Source: Saccoglossus kowalevskii
Taxonomy: Eukaryota; Hemichordata; Enteropneusta; Harrimaniidae
Assembly (NCBI RefSeq): GCF_000003605.2
Contig: NW_003138939.1
Location: 1 to 13,275 of the forward strand
Length of the DNA: 13,275 nt
Direction of reading: 5' to 3'
Part shown: positions 1 through 10,628 of the stretch, in pieces
Layout: the number at the start of each line of letters is the position of its first letter
Numbering within the stretch: position 1 is the first letter of the stretch
Program-made: the position numbers and the translations under genes
Notes under the pieces: model-generated
The model's input: the letters and a program-made list of their open reading frames with translations, nothing else
What the model was told of the DNA's origin: nothing
Database searches by the model: none

Positions 1-895
1 TACAGTGAACAATGTTCTACCTGGTACACATACACCATGGTATACAGTGAACAATGTTCAAACTTGGTATACATACACCATGGTATACAGTGAACAATGT
101 TCAAACGTGGTACACATACACCATGGTATACAGTGAACAATGTTCCACCTGGTACACATACACCATGGTATACAGTGAACAATGTTCCACCTGGTACACA
201 TACACCATGGTATACAGTGAACAATGTTCCACCTGGTACACATACACCATGGTATACTGTGAACAATGTTCAAACTTGGTACACATACACCATGGTATAC
301 AGTGAACAATGTTCCACCTGGTACACATACACCATGGTATACAGTGAACAATGTTCCAACTTGGTACACATACACCATGGTATACAGTGAACAATGTTCC
401 AACTTGGTACACATACACCATGGTATACAGTGAACAATGTTCCAACTTGGTACACATACGCCATGGTATACAGTGAACAATGTTCAACCTGGTATACATG
501 CACCATATGGTATACAGTGAACAATGTTCCACCTGGTACACATACACCATGGTATACTGTGAACAATGTTCAAACGTGGTACACATACACCATGGTATAC
601 AGTGAACAATGTTCCACCTGGTACACATACACCATGGTATACAGTGAACAATGTTCAAACTTGGTATACATACACCATGGTATACAGTGAACAATGTTCA
701 AACTTGGTACACATACACCATGATATACAGTGAACAATGTTCCACCTGGTACACATACACCATGGTATACAGTGAACAATGTTCAAACTTGGTACACATA
801 CACCATGGTATACAGTGAACAATGTTCCAACTGGTACACATACACCATGGTATACAGTGAACAATGTTCAAACTTGGTATACATACACCATGGTA
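1..895 (+). repeat. C-type block, copy of 4706-5600 at an offset of 4705 bp
   Basis: The order of hinges matches monomer by monomer with 4706-5600. Both contain three CCACCT units in a row (145, 187, 229 against 4850, 4892, 4934). Both have a CTGTG variant at about 256/4961, a CGCC variant at 459/5164 and a CATATG variant at 504/5209. I see roughly a dozen differences. They include CAAACGTGG at about 104 and 574, where the partner has CAAACTTGG, and GGTATAC at about 66, where the partner has GGTATGC. The partner region spans the joint between the two 2263-bp repeat copies near 5071. Therefore 1 to about 365 resembles the tail of that repeat and 366-895 its head. An extra T near 911 and the switch to T-type units mark the right edge. 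Confidence 0.8.
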
Positions 896-2069
896 TACAG
901 TGAACAATGTTTCCAACTTGGTATACATACACCATGGTATAGTGTGAACAATGTTCCAACTTGGTATACATACACCATGGTATACAGTGAACAATGTTCA
1001 AACTTGGTACACATACACCATGGTATACAGTGAACAATGTTCCACCTGGTACACATACACCATGGTATACAGTGAACAATGTTCCAACTTGGTATACATA
1101 CACCATGGTATACAGTGAACAATGTTCCAACTTGGTATACATACACCATGGTATACAGTGAACAATGTTCAAACTTGGTATACATACACCATGGTATACA
1201 GTGAACAATGTTCAAACTTGGTATACATACACCATGGTATACAGTGAACAATGTTCCAACTTGGTATACATACACCATGGTATACAGTGAACAATGTTCA
1301 AACTTGGTGCACATACACCATGGTATACAGTGAACAATGTTCCAACTTGGTATACATACACCATGGTATACAGTGAACAATGTTCAAACTTGGTACACAT
1401 ACACCATGGTATACAGTGAACAATGTTCAAACTTGGTACACATACACCATGGTATACAGTGAACAATGTTCCACCTGGTACACATACACCATGGTATACA
1501 GTGAACAATGTTCAAACTTGGTATACATACACCATGGTATACAGTGAACAATGTTCCAACTTGGTATACATACACCATGGTATAGTGTGAACAATGTTCC
1601 AACTTGGTATACATACACCTTGGTATACAGTGAACAATGTTCAAACTTGGTACACATACACCATGGTATACAGTGAACAATGTTCCACCTGGTACACATA
1701 CACCATGGTATACAGTGAACAATGTTCCAACTTGGTATACATACACCATGGTATAGAGTGAACAATGTTCCAACTTGGTATACATACACCATGGTATACA
1801 GTGAACAATGTTCAAACTTGGTATACATACACCATGGTATACAGTGAACAATGTTCAAACTTGGTATACATACACCATGGTATACAGTGAACAATGTTCC
1901 AACTTGGTATACATACACCATGGTATACAGTGAACAATGTTCAAACTTGGTGCACATACACCATGGTATACAGTGAACAATGTTCCAACTTGGTATACAT
2001 ACACCATGGTATACAGTGAACAATGTTCAAACTTGGTACACATACACCATGGTATACAGTGAACAATGT
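783..2069 (+). repeat. Tandem duplication of a ~643-bp, 15-monomer unit
   Basis: Two adjacent copies, about 783-1426 and 1427-2069, share hinge order and private marks. The TATAGTGTG variant occurs at 938 and 1581, and the GTGCAC variant at 1307 and 1950, both 643 bp apart. Left of an extra T at about 911 the offset is 644 bp. The second copy has its own changes: ACACCTTGG at 1616 and TATAGAGTG at 1752. The first has a CCAACT hinge at about 828. The match stops at 1427/2070, where CAAACTT faces CCACCT, so the copies abut. Unequal crossing over in register is the simplest origin. Confidence 0.8.
1035..1895 (+). repeat. T-type block, copy of 9287-10147 at an offset of 8252 bp
   Basis: Four independent rare marks keep exactly the same offset: GTGCAC 1307/9559, TATAGTGTG 1581/9833, ACACCTTGG 1616/9868 and TATAGAGTG 1752/10004. 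Hinge order agrees through the block. It breaks on the left at about 998/9250 and on the right at about 1898/10150. Differences seen are TACGCATAC at 9733 and CAGTAAAC near 9366, both in the distal copy. The block overlaps the 643-bp duplication and the next block, so copies were re-used with different endpoints. Confidence 0.8.
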
Positions 2070-2327
2070 TCCACCTGGTACACATACACCATGGTATACA
2101 GTGAACAATGTTCAAACTTGGTACACATACACCATGGTATACAGTGAACAATGTTCCACCTGGTACACATACACCATGGTATACAGTGAACAATGTTCAA
2201 ACTTGGTACACATACACCATGGTATACAGTGAACAATGTTCCACCTTGGTATACATACACCATGGTATACAGTGAACAATGTTCAAACTTGGTACACATA
2301 CACCATGGTATACAGTGAACAATGTTC
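1490..2327 (+). repeat. Core T-type/C-type block, found four times in the window
   Basis: The full stretch matches 8328-9165 at an offset of 6838 bp. Marks are TATAGTGTG 1581/8419, ACACCTTGG 1616/8454, TATAGAGTG 1752/8590, GTGCAC 1950/8788 and CCACCTTGG 2241/9079. Its part from 1616 also matches 3200-3911 (offset 1584) and 5463-6174 (offset 3847) with the same marks. It ends where the next hinge is the short CCAAT form at about 2328, where the other copies have CCAACTT. It appears to be the most widely re-used segment of the window. Confidence 0.8.
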
Positions 2328-2600
2328 CAATGGTACACATACACCATGGTATACAGTGAACAATGTTCCACATGGTACACATACACCATGGTATACAGTG
2401 AACAATGTTCCAACTTGGTACACATACACCATGGTATACAGTGAACAATGTTCAAACTTGGTACACATACACCATGGTATACAGTGATCAATGTTCAAAC
2501 TTGGTACACATACACCATGGTATACTGTGAAACAAATGTTTCAAACTTGGTACAACATACACCATGGTATACAGTGAAACAATGTTCCACTTGGTACACA
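2328..2600 (+). repeat. Irregular monomers with clustered indels
   Basis: The monomers here depart from the array pattern. Hinges read CCAAT at about 2328 and CCACAT at about 2368. GTGATCAA replaces GTGAACAA near 2486. One unit at about 2525-2565 carries several one-base insertions (GAAACAAATG, GTTTC, TACAACATAC). The next has GAAACAATG near 2576 and a CCACTT hinge near 2586. Most changes lengthen a short run of A or T. This could be real decay at a recombination joint or uncorrected long-read error; the sequence alone cannot decide. Confidence 0.75.
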
Positions 2601-2807
2601 TACACCATGGTATACAGTGAACAATGTTCAAACTTGGTATACATACACCATGGTATACAGTGAACAATGTTCCACCTGGTACACATACACCATGGTATAC
2701 TGTGAACAATGTTCAAACTTGGTACACATACACCATGGTATACAGTGAACAATGTTCCACCTGGTACACATACACCATGGTATACAGTGAACAATGTTCC
2801 ACCTGGT

Positions 2808-5070
2808 ACACATACACCATGGTATACTGTGAACAATGTTCCAACTTGGTACACATACACCATGGTATACAGTGAACAATGTTCCAACTTGGTACACATA
2901 CGCCATGGTATACAGTGAACAATGTTCAACCTGGTATACATGCACCATATGGTATACAGTGAACAATGTTCCACCTGGTACACATACACCATGGTATACT
3001 GTGAACAATGTTCAAACTTGGTACACATACACCATGGTATACAGTGAACAATGTTCCACCTGGTACACATACACCATGGTATACAGTGAACAATGTTCAA
3101 ACTTGGTATACATACACCATGGTATACAGTGAACAATGTTCAAACTTGGTACACATACACCATGGTATACAGTGAACAATGTTCCACCTGGTACACATAC
3201 ACCTTGGTATACAGTGAACAATGTTCAAACTTGGTACACATACACCATGGTATACAGTGAACAATGTTCCACCTGGTACACATACACCATGGTATACAGT
3301 GAACAATGTTCCAACTTGGTATACATACACCATGGTATAGAGTGAACAATGTTCCAGCTTGGTATACATACACCATGGTATACAGTGAACAATGTTCAAA
3401 CTTGGTATACATACACCATGGTATACAGTGAACAATGTTCAAACTTGGTATACATACACCATGGTGTACAGTGAACAATGTTCCAACTTGGTATACATAC
3501 ACCATGGTATACAGTGAACAATGTTCAAACTTGGTGCACATACACCATGGTATACAGTGAACAATGTTCCAACTTGGTATACATACACCATGGTATACAG
3601 TGAACAATGTTCAAACTTGGTACACATACACCATGGTATACAGTGAACAATGTTCCACCTGGTACACATACACCATGGTATACAGTGAACAATGTTCAAA
3701 CTTGGTACACATACACCATGGTATACAGTGAACAATGTTCCACCTGGTACACATACACCATGGTATACAGTGAACAATGTTCAAACTTGGTACACATACA
3801 CCATGGTATACAGTGAACAATGTTCCACCTTGGTATACATACACCATGGTATACAGTGAACAATGTTCAAACTTGGTACACATACACCATGGTATACAGT
3901 GAACAATGTTCCAACTTGGTATACATACACCATGGTATACAGTGAACAATGTTCCAACTTGGTACACATACGCCATGGTATACAGTGAACAATGTTCAAC
4001 CTGGTATACATGCACCATATGATATACAGTGAACAATGTTCCACCTGGTACACATACACCATGGTATATTGTGAACAATGTTCAAACTTGGTACACATAC
4101 ACCATGGTATACAGTGAACAATGTTCCACCTGGTACACATACATCATGGTATACAGTGAACAATGTTCCACCTGGTACACATACACCATGGTATACTGTG
4201 AACAATGTTCAAACTTGGTACACATACACCATGGTATACAGTGAACAATGTTCCACCTGGTACACATACACCATGGTATACAGTGAACAATGTTCAAACT
4301 TGGTATACATACACCATGGTATACAGTGAACAATGTTCCACCTGGTACACATACACCATGGTATACTGTGAACAATGTTCAAACTTGGTACACATACACC
4401 ATGGTATACAGTGAACAATGTTCTACCTGGTACACATACACCATGGTATACAGTGAACAATGTTCCACCTGGTACACATACACCATGGTATACTGTGAAC
4501 AATGTTCCAACTTGGTACACATACACCATGGTATACAGTGAACAATGTTCCAACTTGGTACACATACGCCATGGTATACAGTGAACAATGTTCAACCTGG
4601 TATACATGCACCATATGGTATACAGTGAACAATGTTCCACCTGGTACACATACACCATGGTATACTGTGAACAATGTTCAAACTTGGTACACATACACCA
4701 TGGTATACAGTGAACAATGTTCCACCTGGTACACATACACCATGGTATACAGTGAACAATGTTCAAACTTGGTATGCATACACCATGGTATACAGTGAAC
4801 AATGTTCAAACTTGGTACACATACACCATGGTATACAGTGAACAATGTTCCACCTGGTACACATACACCATGGTATACAGTGAACAATGTTCCACCTGGT
4901 ACACATACACCATGGTATACAGTGAATAATGTTCCACCTGGTACACATACACCATGGTATACTGTGAACAATGTTCAAACTTGGTACACATACACCATGG
5001 TATACAGTGAACAATGTTCCACCTGGTACACATACACCATGGTATACAGTGAACAATGTTCCAACTTGGT
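2808..5070 (+). repeat. 2263-bp higher-order repeat, copy 1 (53 monomers)
   Basis: Every rare mark in this stretch recurs 2263 bp downstream up to about 7055. The marks are CGCC at 2901, 3971 and 4567; CATATG at 2946, 4016 and 4612; ACACCTTGG at 3200; TATAGAGTG at 3336; the GGTGTACAG variant near 3464; GTGCAC at 3534; CCACCTTGG at 3825; TATATTGTG near 4062; and the CTACCT hinge near 4424. The length fits 53 monomers of 42-44 bp. Private changes of this copy are CCAGCTT near 3355, CATCATGG near 4142, GGTATGCATAC near 4774 and CTGTG at 2827. The exact start phase is arbitrary; 2808 is about where strict register with the second copy begins. Confidence 0.9.
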
Positions 5071-7055
5071 ACACATACACCATGGTATACAGTGAACAAT
5101 GTTCCAACTTGGTACACATACACCATGGTATACAGTGAACAATGTTCCAACTTGGTACACATACGCCATGGTATACAGTGAACAATGTTCAACCTGGTAT
5201 ACATGCACCATATGGTATACAGTGAACAATGTTCCACCTGGTACACATACACCATTTTATACTGTGAACAATGTTCAAACTTGGTACACATACACCATGG
5301 TATACAGTGAACAATGTTCCACCTGGTACACATACACCATGGTATACAGTGAACAATGTTCAAACTTGGTATACATACACCATGGTATACAGTGAACAAT
5401 GTTCAAACTTGGTACACATACACCATGGTATACAGTGAACAATGTTCCACCTGGTACACATACACCTTGGTATACAGTGAACAATGTTCAAACTTGGTAC
5501 ACATACACCATGGTATACAGTGAACAATGTTCCACCTGGTACACATACACCATGGTATACAGTGAACAATGTTCCAACTTGGTATACATACACCATGGTA
5601 TAGAGTGAACAATGTTCCAACTTGGTATACATACACCATGGTATACAGTGAACAATGTTCAAACTTGGTATACATACACCATGGTATACAGTGAACAATG
5701 TTCAAACTTGGTATACATACACCATGGTGTACAGTGAACAATGTTCCAACTTGGTATACATACACCATGGTATACAGTGAACAATGTTCAAACTTGGTGC
5801 ACATACACCATGGTATACAGTGAACAATGTTCCAACTTGGTATACATACACCATGGTATACAGTGAACAATGTTCAAACTTGGTACACATACACCATGGT
5901 ATACAGTGAACAATGTTCCACCTGGTACACATACACCATGGTATACAGTGAACAATGTTCAAACTTGGTACACATACACCATGGTATACAGTGAACAATG
6001 TTCCACCTGGTACACATACACCATGGTATACAGTGAACAATGTTCAAACTTGGTACACATACACCATGGTATACAGTGAACAATGTTCCACCTTGGTATA
6101 CATACACCATGGTATACAGTGAACAATGTTCAAACTTGGTACACATACACCATGGTATACAGTGAACAATGTTCCAACTTGGTATACATACACCATGGTA
6201 TACAGTGAACAATGTTCCAACTTGGTACACATACGCCATGGTATACAGTGAACAATGTTCAACCTGGTATACATGCACCATATGATATACAGTGAACAAT
6301 GTTCCACCTGGTACACATACACCATGGTATATTGTGAACAATGTTCAAACTTGGTACACATACACCATGGTATACAGTGAACAATGTTCCACCTGGTACA
6401 CATACACCATGGTATACAGTGAACAATGTTCCACCTGGTACACATACACCATGGTATACTGTGAACAATGTTCAAACTTGGTACACATACACCATGGTAT
6501 ACAGTGAACAATGTTCCACCTGGTACACATACACCATGGTATACAGTGAACAATGTTCAAACTTGGTATACATACACCATGGTATACAGTGAACAATGTT
6601 CCACCTGGTACACATACACCATGGTATACTGTGAACAATGTTCAAACTTGGTACACATACACCATGGTATACAGTGAACAATGTTCTACCTGGTACACAT
6701 ACACCATGGTATACAGTGAACAATGTTCCACCTGGTACACATACACCATGGTATACTGTGAACAATGTTCCAACTTGGTACACATACACCATGGTATACA
6801 GTGAACAATGTTCCAACTTGGTACACATACGCCATGGTATACAGTGAACAATGTTCAACCTGGTATACATGCACCATATGGTATACAGTGAACAATGTTC
6901 CACCTGGTACACATACACCATGGTATACTGTGAACAATGTTCAAACTTGGTACACATACACCATAGTATACAGTGAAACAATGTTCCACCTGGTACACAT
7001 ACACCATGGTATACAGTGAACAATGTTCAAACTTGGTATACATACACCATGGTAT
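5071..7055 (+). repeat. 2263-bp higher-order repeat, copy 2, truncated at about 1.98 kb
   Basis: This copy follows the first in direct tandem, with marks at 5164, 5209, 5463, 5599, 5797, 6088, 6234, 6279, 6830 and 6875, all 2263 bp from their partners. I count fewer than about ten differences over nearly 2 kb, including CCATTTTAT at 5253, CCATAGTAT near 6962 and an inserted A near 6977. That is above 99 percent identity by eye. Correspondence stops near 7060, where the first copy continues CAAACTT-GGTACAC (about 4808) and this one has CCACCT. About 280 bp of the unit is therefore missing or replaced. Confidence 0.88.
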
Positions 7056-7224
7056 ACAGTGAACAATGTTCCACCTGGTACACATACACCATGGTATACA
7101 GTGAACAATGTTCAAACTTGGTACACATACACCATGGTATACAGTGAACAATGTTCCACCTGGTACACATACACCATGGTATACAGTGAACAATGTTCAA
7201 ACTTGGTACACATACACCATGGTA
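7056..7224 (+). repeat. Mixed CCACCT/CAAACTT monomers after the 2263-bp repeat
   Basis: Regular alternation of CCACCT and CAAACTT hinges, all with GGTACAC. From about 7105 it lines up with 10143 onward at an offset of 3038 bp. It is the transition from the truncated 2263-bp copy into the T-type region. Nothing other than monomers is seen. Confidence 0.7.
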
Positions 7225-8229
7225 TACAGTGAACAATGTTCCACCTGGTACACATACACCATGGTATACAGTGAACAATGTTCAAACTTGGTATACATAC
7301 ACCATGGTATACAGTGAACAATGTTCCAACTTGGTATACATACACCATGGTATAGTGTGAACAATGTTCCAACTTGGTATACATACACCATGGTATACAG
7401 TGAACAATGTTCAAACTTGGTACACATACACCATGGTATACAGTGAACAATGTTCCACCTGGTACACATACACCATGGTATACAGTGAACAATGTTCCAA
7501 CTTGGTATACATACACCATGGTATACAGTGAACAATGTTCCAACTTGGTATACATACACCATGGTATACAGTGAACAATGTTCAAACTTGGTACACATAC
7601 ACCATGGTATACAGTGAACAATGTTCCAACTTGGTACACATACACCATGGTATACAGTGAACAATGTTCCACCTGGTACACATACACCATGGTATACAGT
7701 GAACAATGTTCAACTTGGTACACATACACCATGGTATACAGTGAACAATGTTCCACCTGGTACACATACACCATGGTATACAGTGAACAATGTTCAAACT
7801 TGGTACACATACACCATGGTATACAGTGAACAATGTTCCACCTGGTACACATACACCATGGTATACAGTGAACAATGTTCCACCTGGTACACATACACCA
7901 TGGTATACAGTGAACAATATTCAAACTTGGTATACATACACCATGGTATGCAGTGAACAATGTTCCAACTTGGTATACATACACCATGGTATAGTGTGAA
8001 CAATGTTCCAACTTGGTATACATACACCATGGTATACAGTGAACAATGTTCAAACTTGGTACACATACACCATGGTATACAGTGAACAATGTTCCACCTG
8101 GTACACATACACCATGGTATACAGTGAACAATGTTCCAACTTGGTATACATACACCATGGTATACAGTGAACAATGTTCCAACTTGGTATACATACACCA
8201 TGGTATACAGTGAACAATGTTCAAACTTG
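7225..8229 (+). repeat. 639-bp (15-monomer) repeat, one full and one partial copy
   Basis: Segments 7225-7590 and 7864-8229 share hinge order and the TATAGTGTG mark (7351 and 7990), 639 bp apart. Between them, 7591-7863 is a C-type run including a shortened CAACTT hinge near 7710. The second copy has two private changes: CAATATTC near 7915 and GGTATGCAG near 7947. The first segment also matches 10263-10628 at an offset of 3038 bp, where a further TATAGTGTG-like unit again follows 639 bp later. This agrees with a 15-monomer period recurring in T-type regions. Confidence 0.7.
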
Positions 8230-8327
8230 GTATACATACACCATGGTATACAGTGAACAATGTTCAAACTTGGTATACATACACCATGGTATACAGTGAA
8301 CAATGTTCCAACTTGGTATACATACAC
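8230..8327 (+). repeat. T-type monomers bridging two blocks
   Basis: Two to three units with CAAACTT or CCAACTT hinges and GGTATAC join the 639-bp repeat to the copy of the core block. No distinctive mark is present. The spacing between TATAGTGTG marks here is 429 bp (7990 to 8419), about ten monomers, unlike the 639-bp spacing just upstream. Confidence 0.65.
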
Positions 8328-9165
8328 CATGGTATACAGTGAACAATGTTCAAACTTGGTATACATACACCATGGTATACAGTGAACAATGTTCCAACTT
8401 GGTATACATACACCATGGTATAGTGTGAACAATGTTCCAACTTGGTATACATACACCTTGGTATACAGTGAACAATGTTCAAACTTGGTACACATACACC
8501 ATGGTATACAGTGAACAATGTTCCACCTGGTACACATACACCATGGTATACAGTGAACAATGTTCCAACTTGGTATACATACACCATGGTATAGAGTGAA
8601 CAATGTTCCAACTTGGTATACATACACCATGGTATACAGTGAACAATGTTCAAACTTGGTATACATACACCATGGTATACAGTGAACAATGTTCAAACTT
8701 GGTATACATACACCATGGTATACAGTGAACAATGTTCCAACTTGGTATACATACACCATGGTATACAGTGAACAATGTTCAAACTTGGTGCACATACACC
8801 ATGGTATACAGTGAACAATGTTCCAACTTGGTATACATACACCATGGTATACAGTGAACAATGTTCAAACTTGGTACACATACACCATGGTATACAGTGA
8901 ACAATGTTCCACCTGGTACACATACACCATGGTATACAGTGAACAATGTTCAAACTTGGTACACATACACCATGGTATACAGTGAACAATGTTCCACCTG
9001 GTACACATACACCATGGTATACAGTGAACAATGTTCAAACTTGGTACACATACACCATGGTATACAGTGAACAATGTTCCACCTTGGTATACATACACCA
9101 TGGTATACAGTGAACAATGTTCAAACTTGGTACACATACACCATGGTATACAGTGAACAATGTTC
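8328..9165 (+). repeat. Core block, fourth copy (matches 1490-2327)
   Basis: It carries TATAGTGTG at 8419, ACACCTTGG at 8454, TATAGAGTG at 8590, GTGCAC at 8788 and CCACCTTGG at 9079, all exactly 6838 bp from the marks of the first copy. It lacks the GGTGTACAG change shared by the two copies inside the 2263-bp repeat. It is therefore closer to the 1490-2327 copy than to those. Confidence 0.8.
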
Positions 9166-9274
9166 CAACTTGGTATACATACACCATGGTATACAGTGAA
9201 CAATGTTCCAACTTGGTACACATACGCCATGGTATACAGTGAACAATGTTCAACTTGTATACATGCACCATATG
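8861..9274 (+). repeat. ~410-bp block shared with 3607-4021, 5870-6284 and 11260-11675
   Basis: Hinge order, the CCACCTTGG joint (9079; also 3825, 6088, 11478) and the following CGCC plus CATATG pair (9225 and 9269; also 3971/4016, 6234/6279, 11624/11670) are shared by all four segments. Offset to the distal copy is 2399 bp at CCACCTTGG and CGCC, and 2401 bp at CATATG, because the hinge here is shortened to CAACTTGTATAC near 9250. The distal copy instead has CAAACCTGG. Confidence 0.78.
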
Positions 9275-9286
9275 ATATACAGTGAA

Positions 9287-10147
9287 CAATGTTCCACCTG
9301 GTACACATACACCATGGTATACAGTGAACAATGTTCCAACTTGGTATACATACACCATGGTATACAGTAAACAATGTTCCAACTTGGTATACATACACCA
9401 TGGTATACAGTGAACAATGTTCAAACTTGGTATACATACACCATGGTATACAGTGAACAATGTTCAAACTTGGTATACATACACCATGGTATACAGTGAA
9501 CAATGTTCCAACTTGGTATACATACACCATGGTATACAGTGAACAATGTTCAAACTTGGTGCACATACACCATGGTATACAGTGAACAATGTTCCAACTT
9601 GGTATACATACACCATGGTATACAGTGAACAATGTTCAAACTTGGTACACATACACCATGGTATACAGTGAACAATGTTCAAACTTGGTACACATACACC
9701 ATGGTATACAGTGAACAATGTTCCACCTGGTACGCATACACCATGGTATACAGTGAACAATGTTCAAACTTGGTATACATACACCATGGTATACAGTGAA
9801 CAATGTTCCAACTTGGTATACATACACCATGGTATAGTGTGAACAATGTTCCAACTTGGTATACATACACCTTGGTATACAGTGAACAATGTTCAAACTT
9901 GGTACACATACACCATGGTATACAGTGAACAATGTTCCACCTGGTACACATACACCATGGTATACAGTGAACAATGTTCCAACTTGGTATACATACACCA
10001 TGGTATAGAGTGAACAATGTTCCAACTTGGTATACATACACCATGGTATACAGTGAACAATGTTCAAACTTGGTATACATACACCATGGTATACAGTGAA
10101 CAATGTTCAAACTTGGTATACATACACCATGGTATACAGTGAACAAT
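9287..10147 (+). repeat. T-type block, second copy (matches 1035-1895)
   Basis: GTGCAC at 9559, TATAGTGTG at 9833, ACACCTTGG at 9868 and TATAGAGTG at 10004 all keep the 8252-bp offset. It follows directly after a CATATG unit (9269), whereas the proximal copy follows an ordinary CAAACTT unit. The left edge is therefore a recombination joint near 9280. Confidence 0.8.
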
Positions 10148-10628
10148 GTTCAAACTTGGTACACATACACCATGGTATACAGTGAACAATGTTCCACCTG
10201 GTACACATACACCATGGTATACAGTGAACAATGTTCAAACTTGGTACACATACACCATGGTATACAGTGAACAATGTTCCACCTGGTACACATACACCAT
10301 GGTATACAGTGAACAATGTTCAAACTTGGTATACATACACCATGGTATACAGTGAACAATGTTCCAACTTGGTATACATACACCATGGTATAGTGTGAAC
10401 AATGTTCCAACTTGGTATACATACACCATGGTATACAGTGAACAATGTTCAAACTTGGTACACATACACCATGGTATACAGTGAACAATGTTCCACCTGG
10501 TACACATACACCATGGTATACAGTGAACAATGTTCCAACTTGGTATACATACACCATGGTATACAGTGAACAATGTTCCAACTTGGTATACATACACCAT
10601 GGTATACAGTGAACAATGTTCAAACTTG
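10143..10628 (+). repeat. Block shared with 7105-7590 (offset 3038 bp)
   Basis: Alternating CAAACTT and CCACCT units are followed by the TATAGTGTG unit at 10389, in the same order as around 7351. The match weakens after about 10620, where GGTATAC units replace the GGTACAC units of the proximal copy. Confidence 0.72.

Larger units (their letters stand above)
1307..9564 (+). repeat. Six monomers with the GTGCAC variant
   Basis: The usual GGTACAC or GGTATAC reads GGTGCAC at 1307, 1950, 3534, 5797, 8788 and 9559. Each lies in a CAAACTT-hinged unit flanked by CCAACTT-GGTATAC units. Offsets between them (643, 1584, 2263, 6838 and 8252 bp) agree with those from the other rare marks. They therefore descend from one mutated unit by block copying rather than by recurrent mutation. 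The coordinates span the first to last mark, not a continuous element. Confidence 0.85.

Noticed and set aside
7-17. GAACAATGTTC as a glucocorticoid or androgen response element.
   Set aside because: The half-sites resemble AGAACA/TGTTCT, but the known element needs a three-base spacer and here there is one. I treat it only as a dyad.
7112-8260. Long minus-strand open reading frame of 382 codons, and many shorter ones on both strands, as possible genes.
   Set aside because: They are translations of the tandem repeat itself. They overlap in several frames, shift register at each 43-bp unit, and have no start context, domain or non-repeat part.
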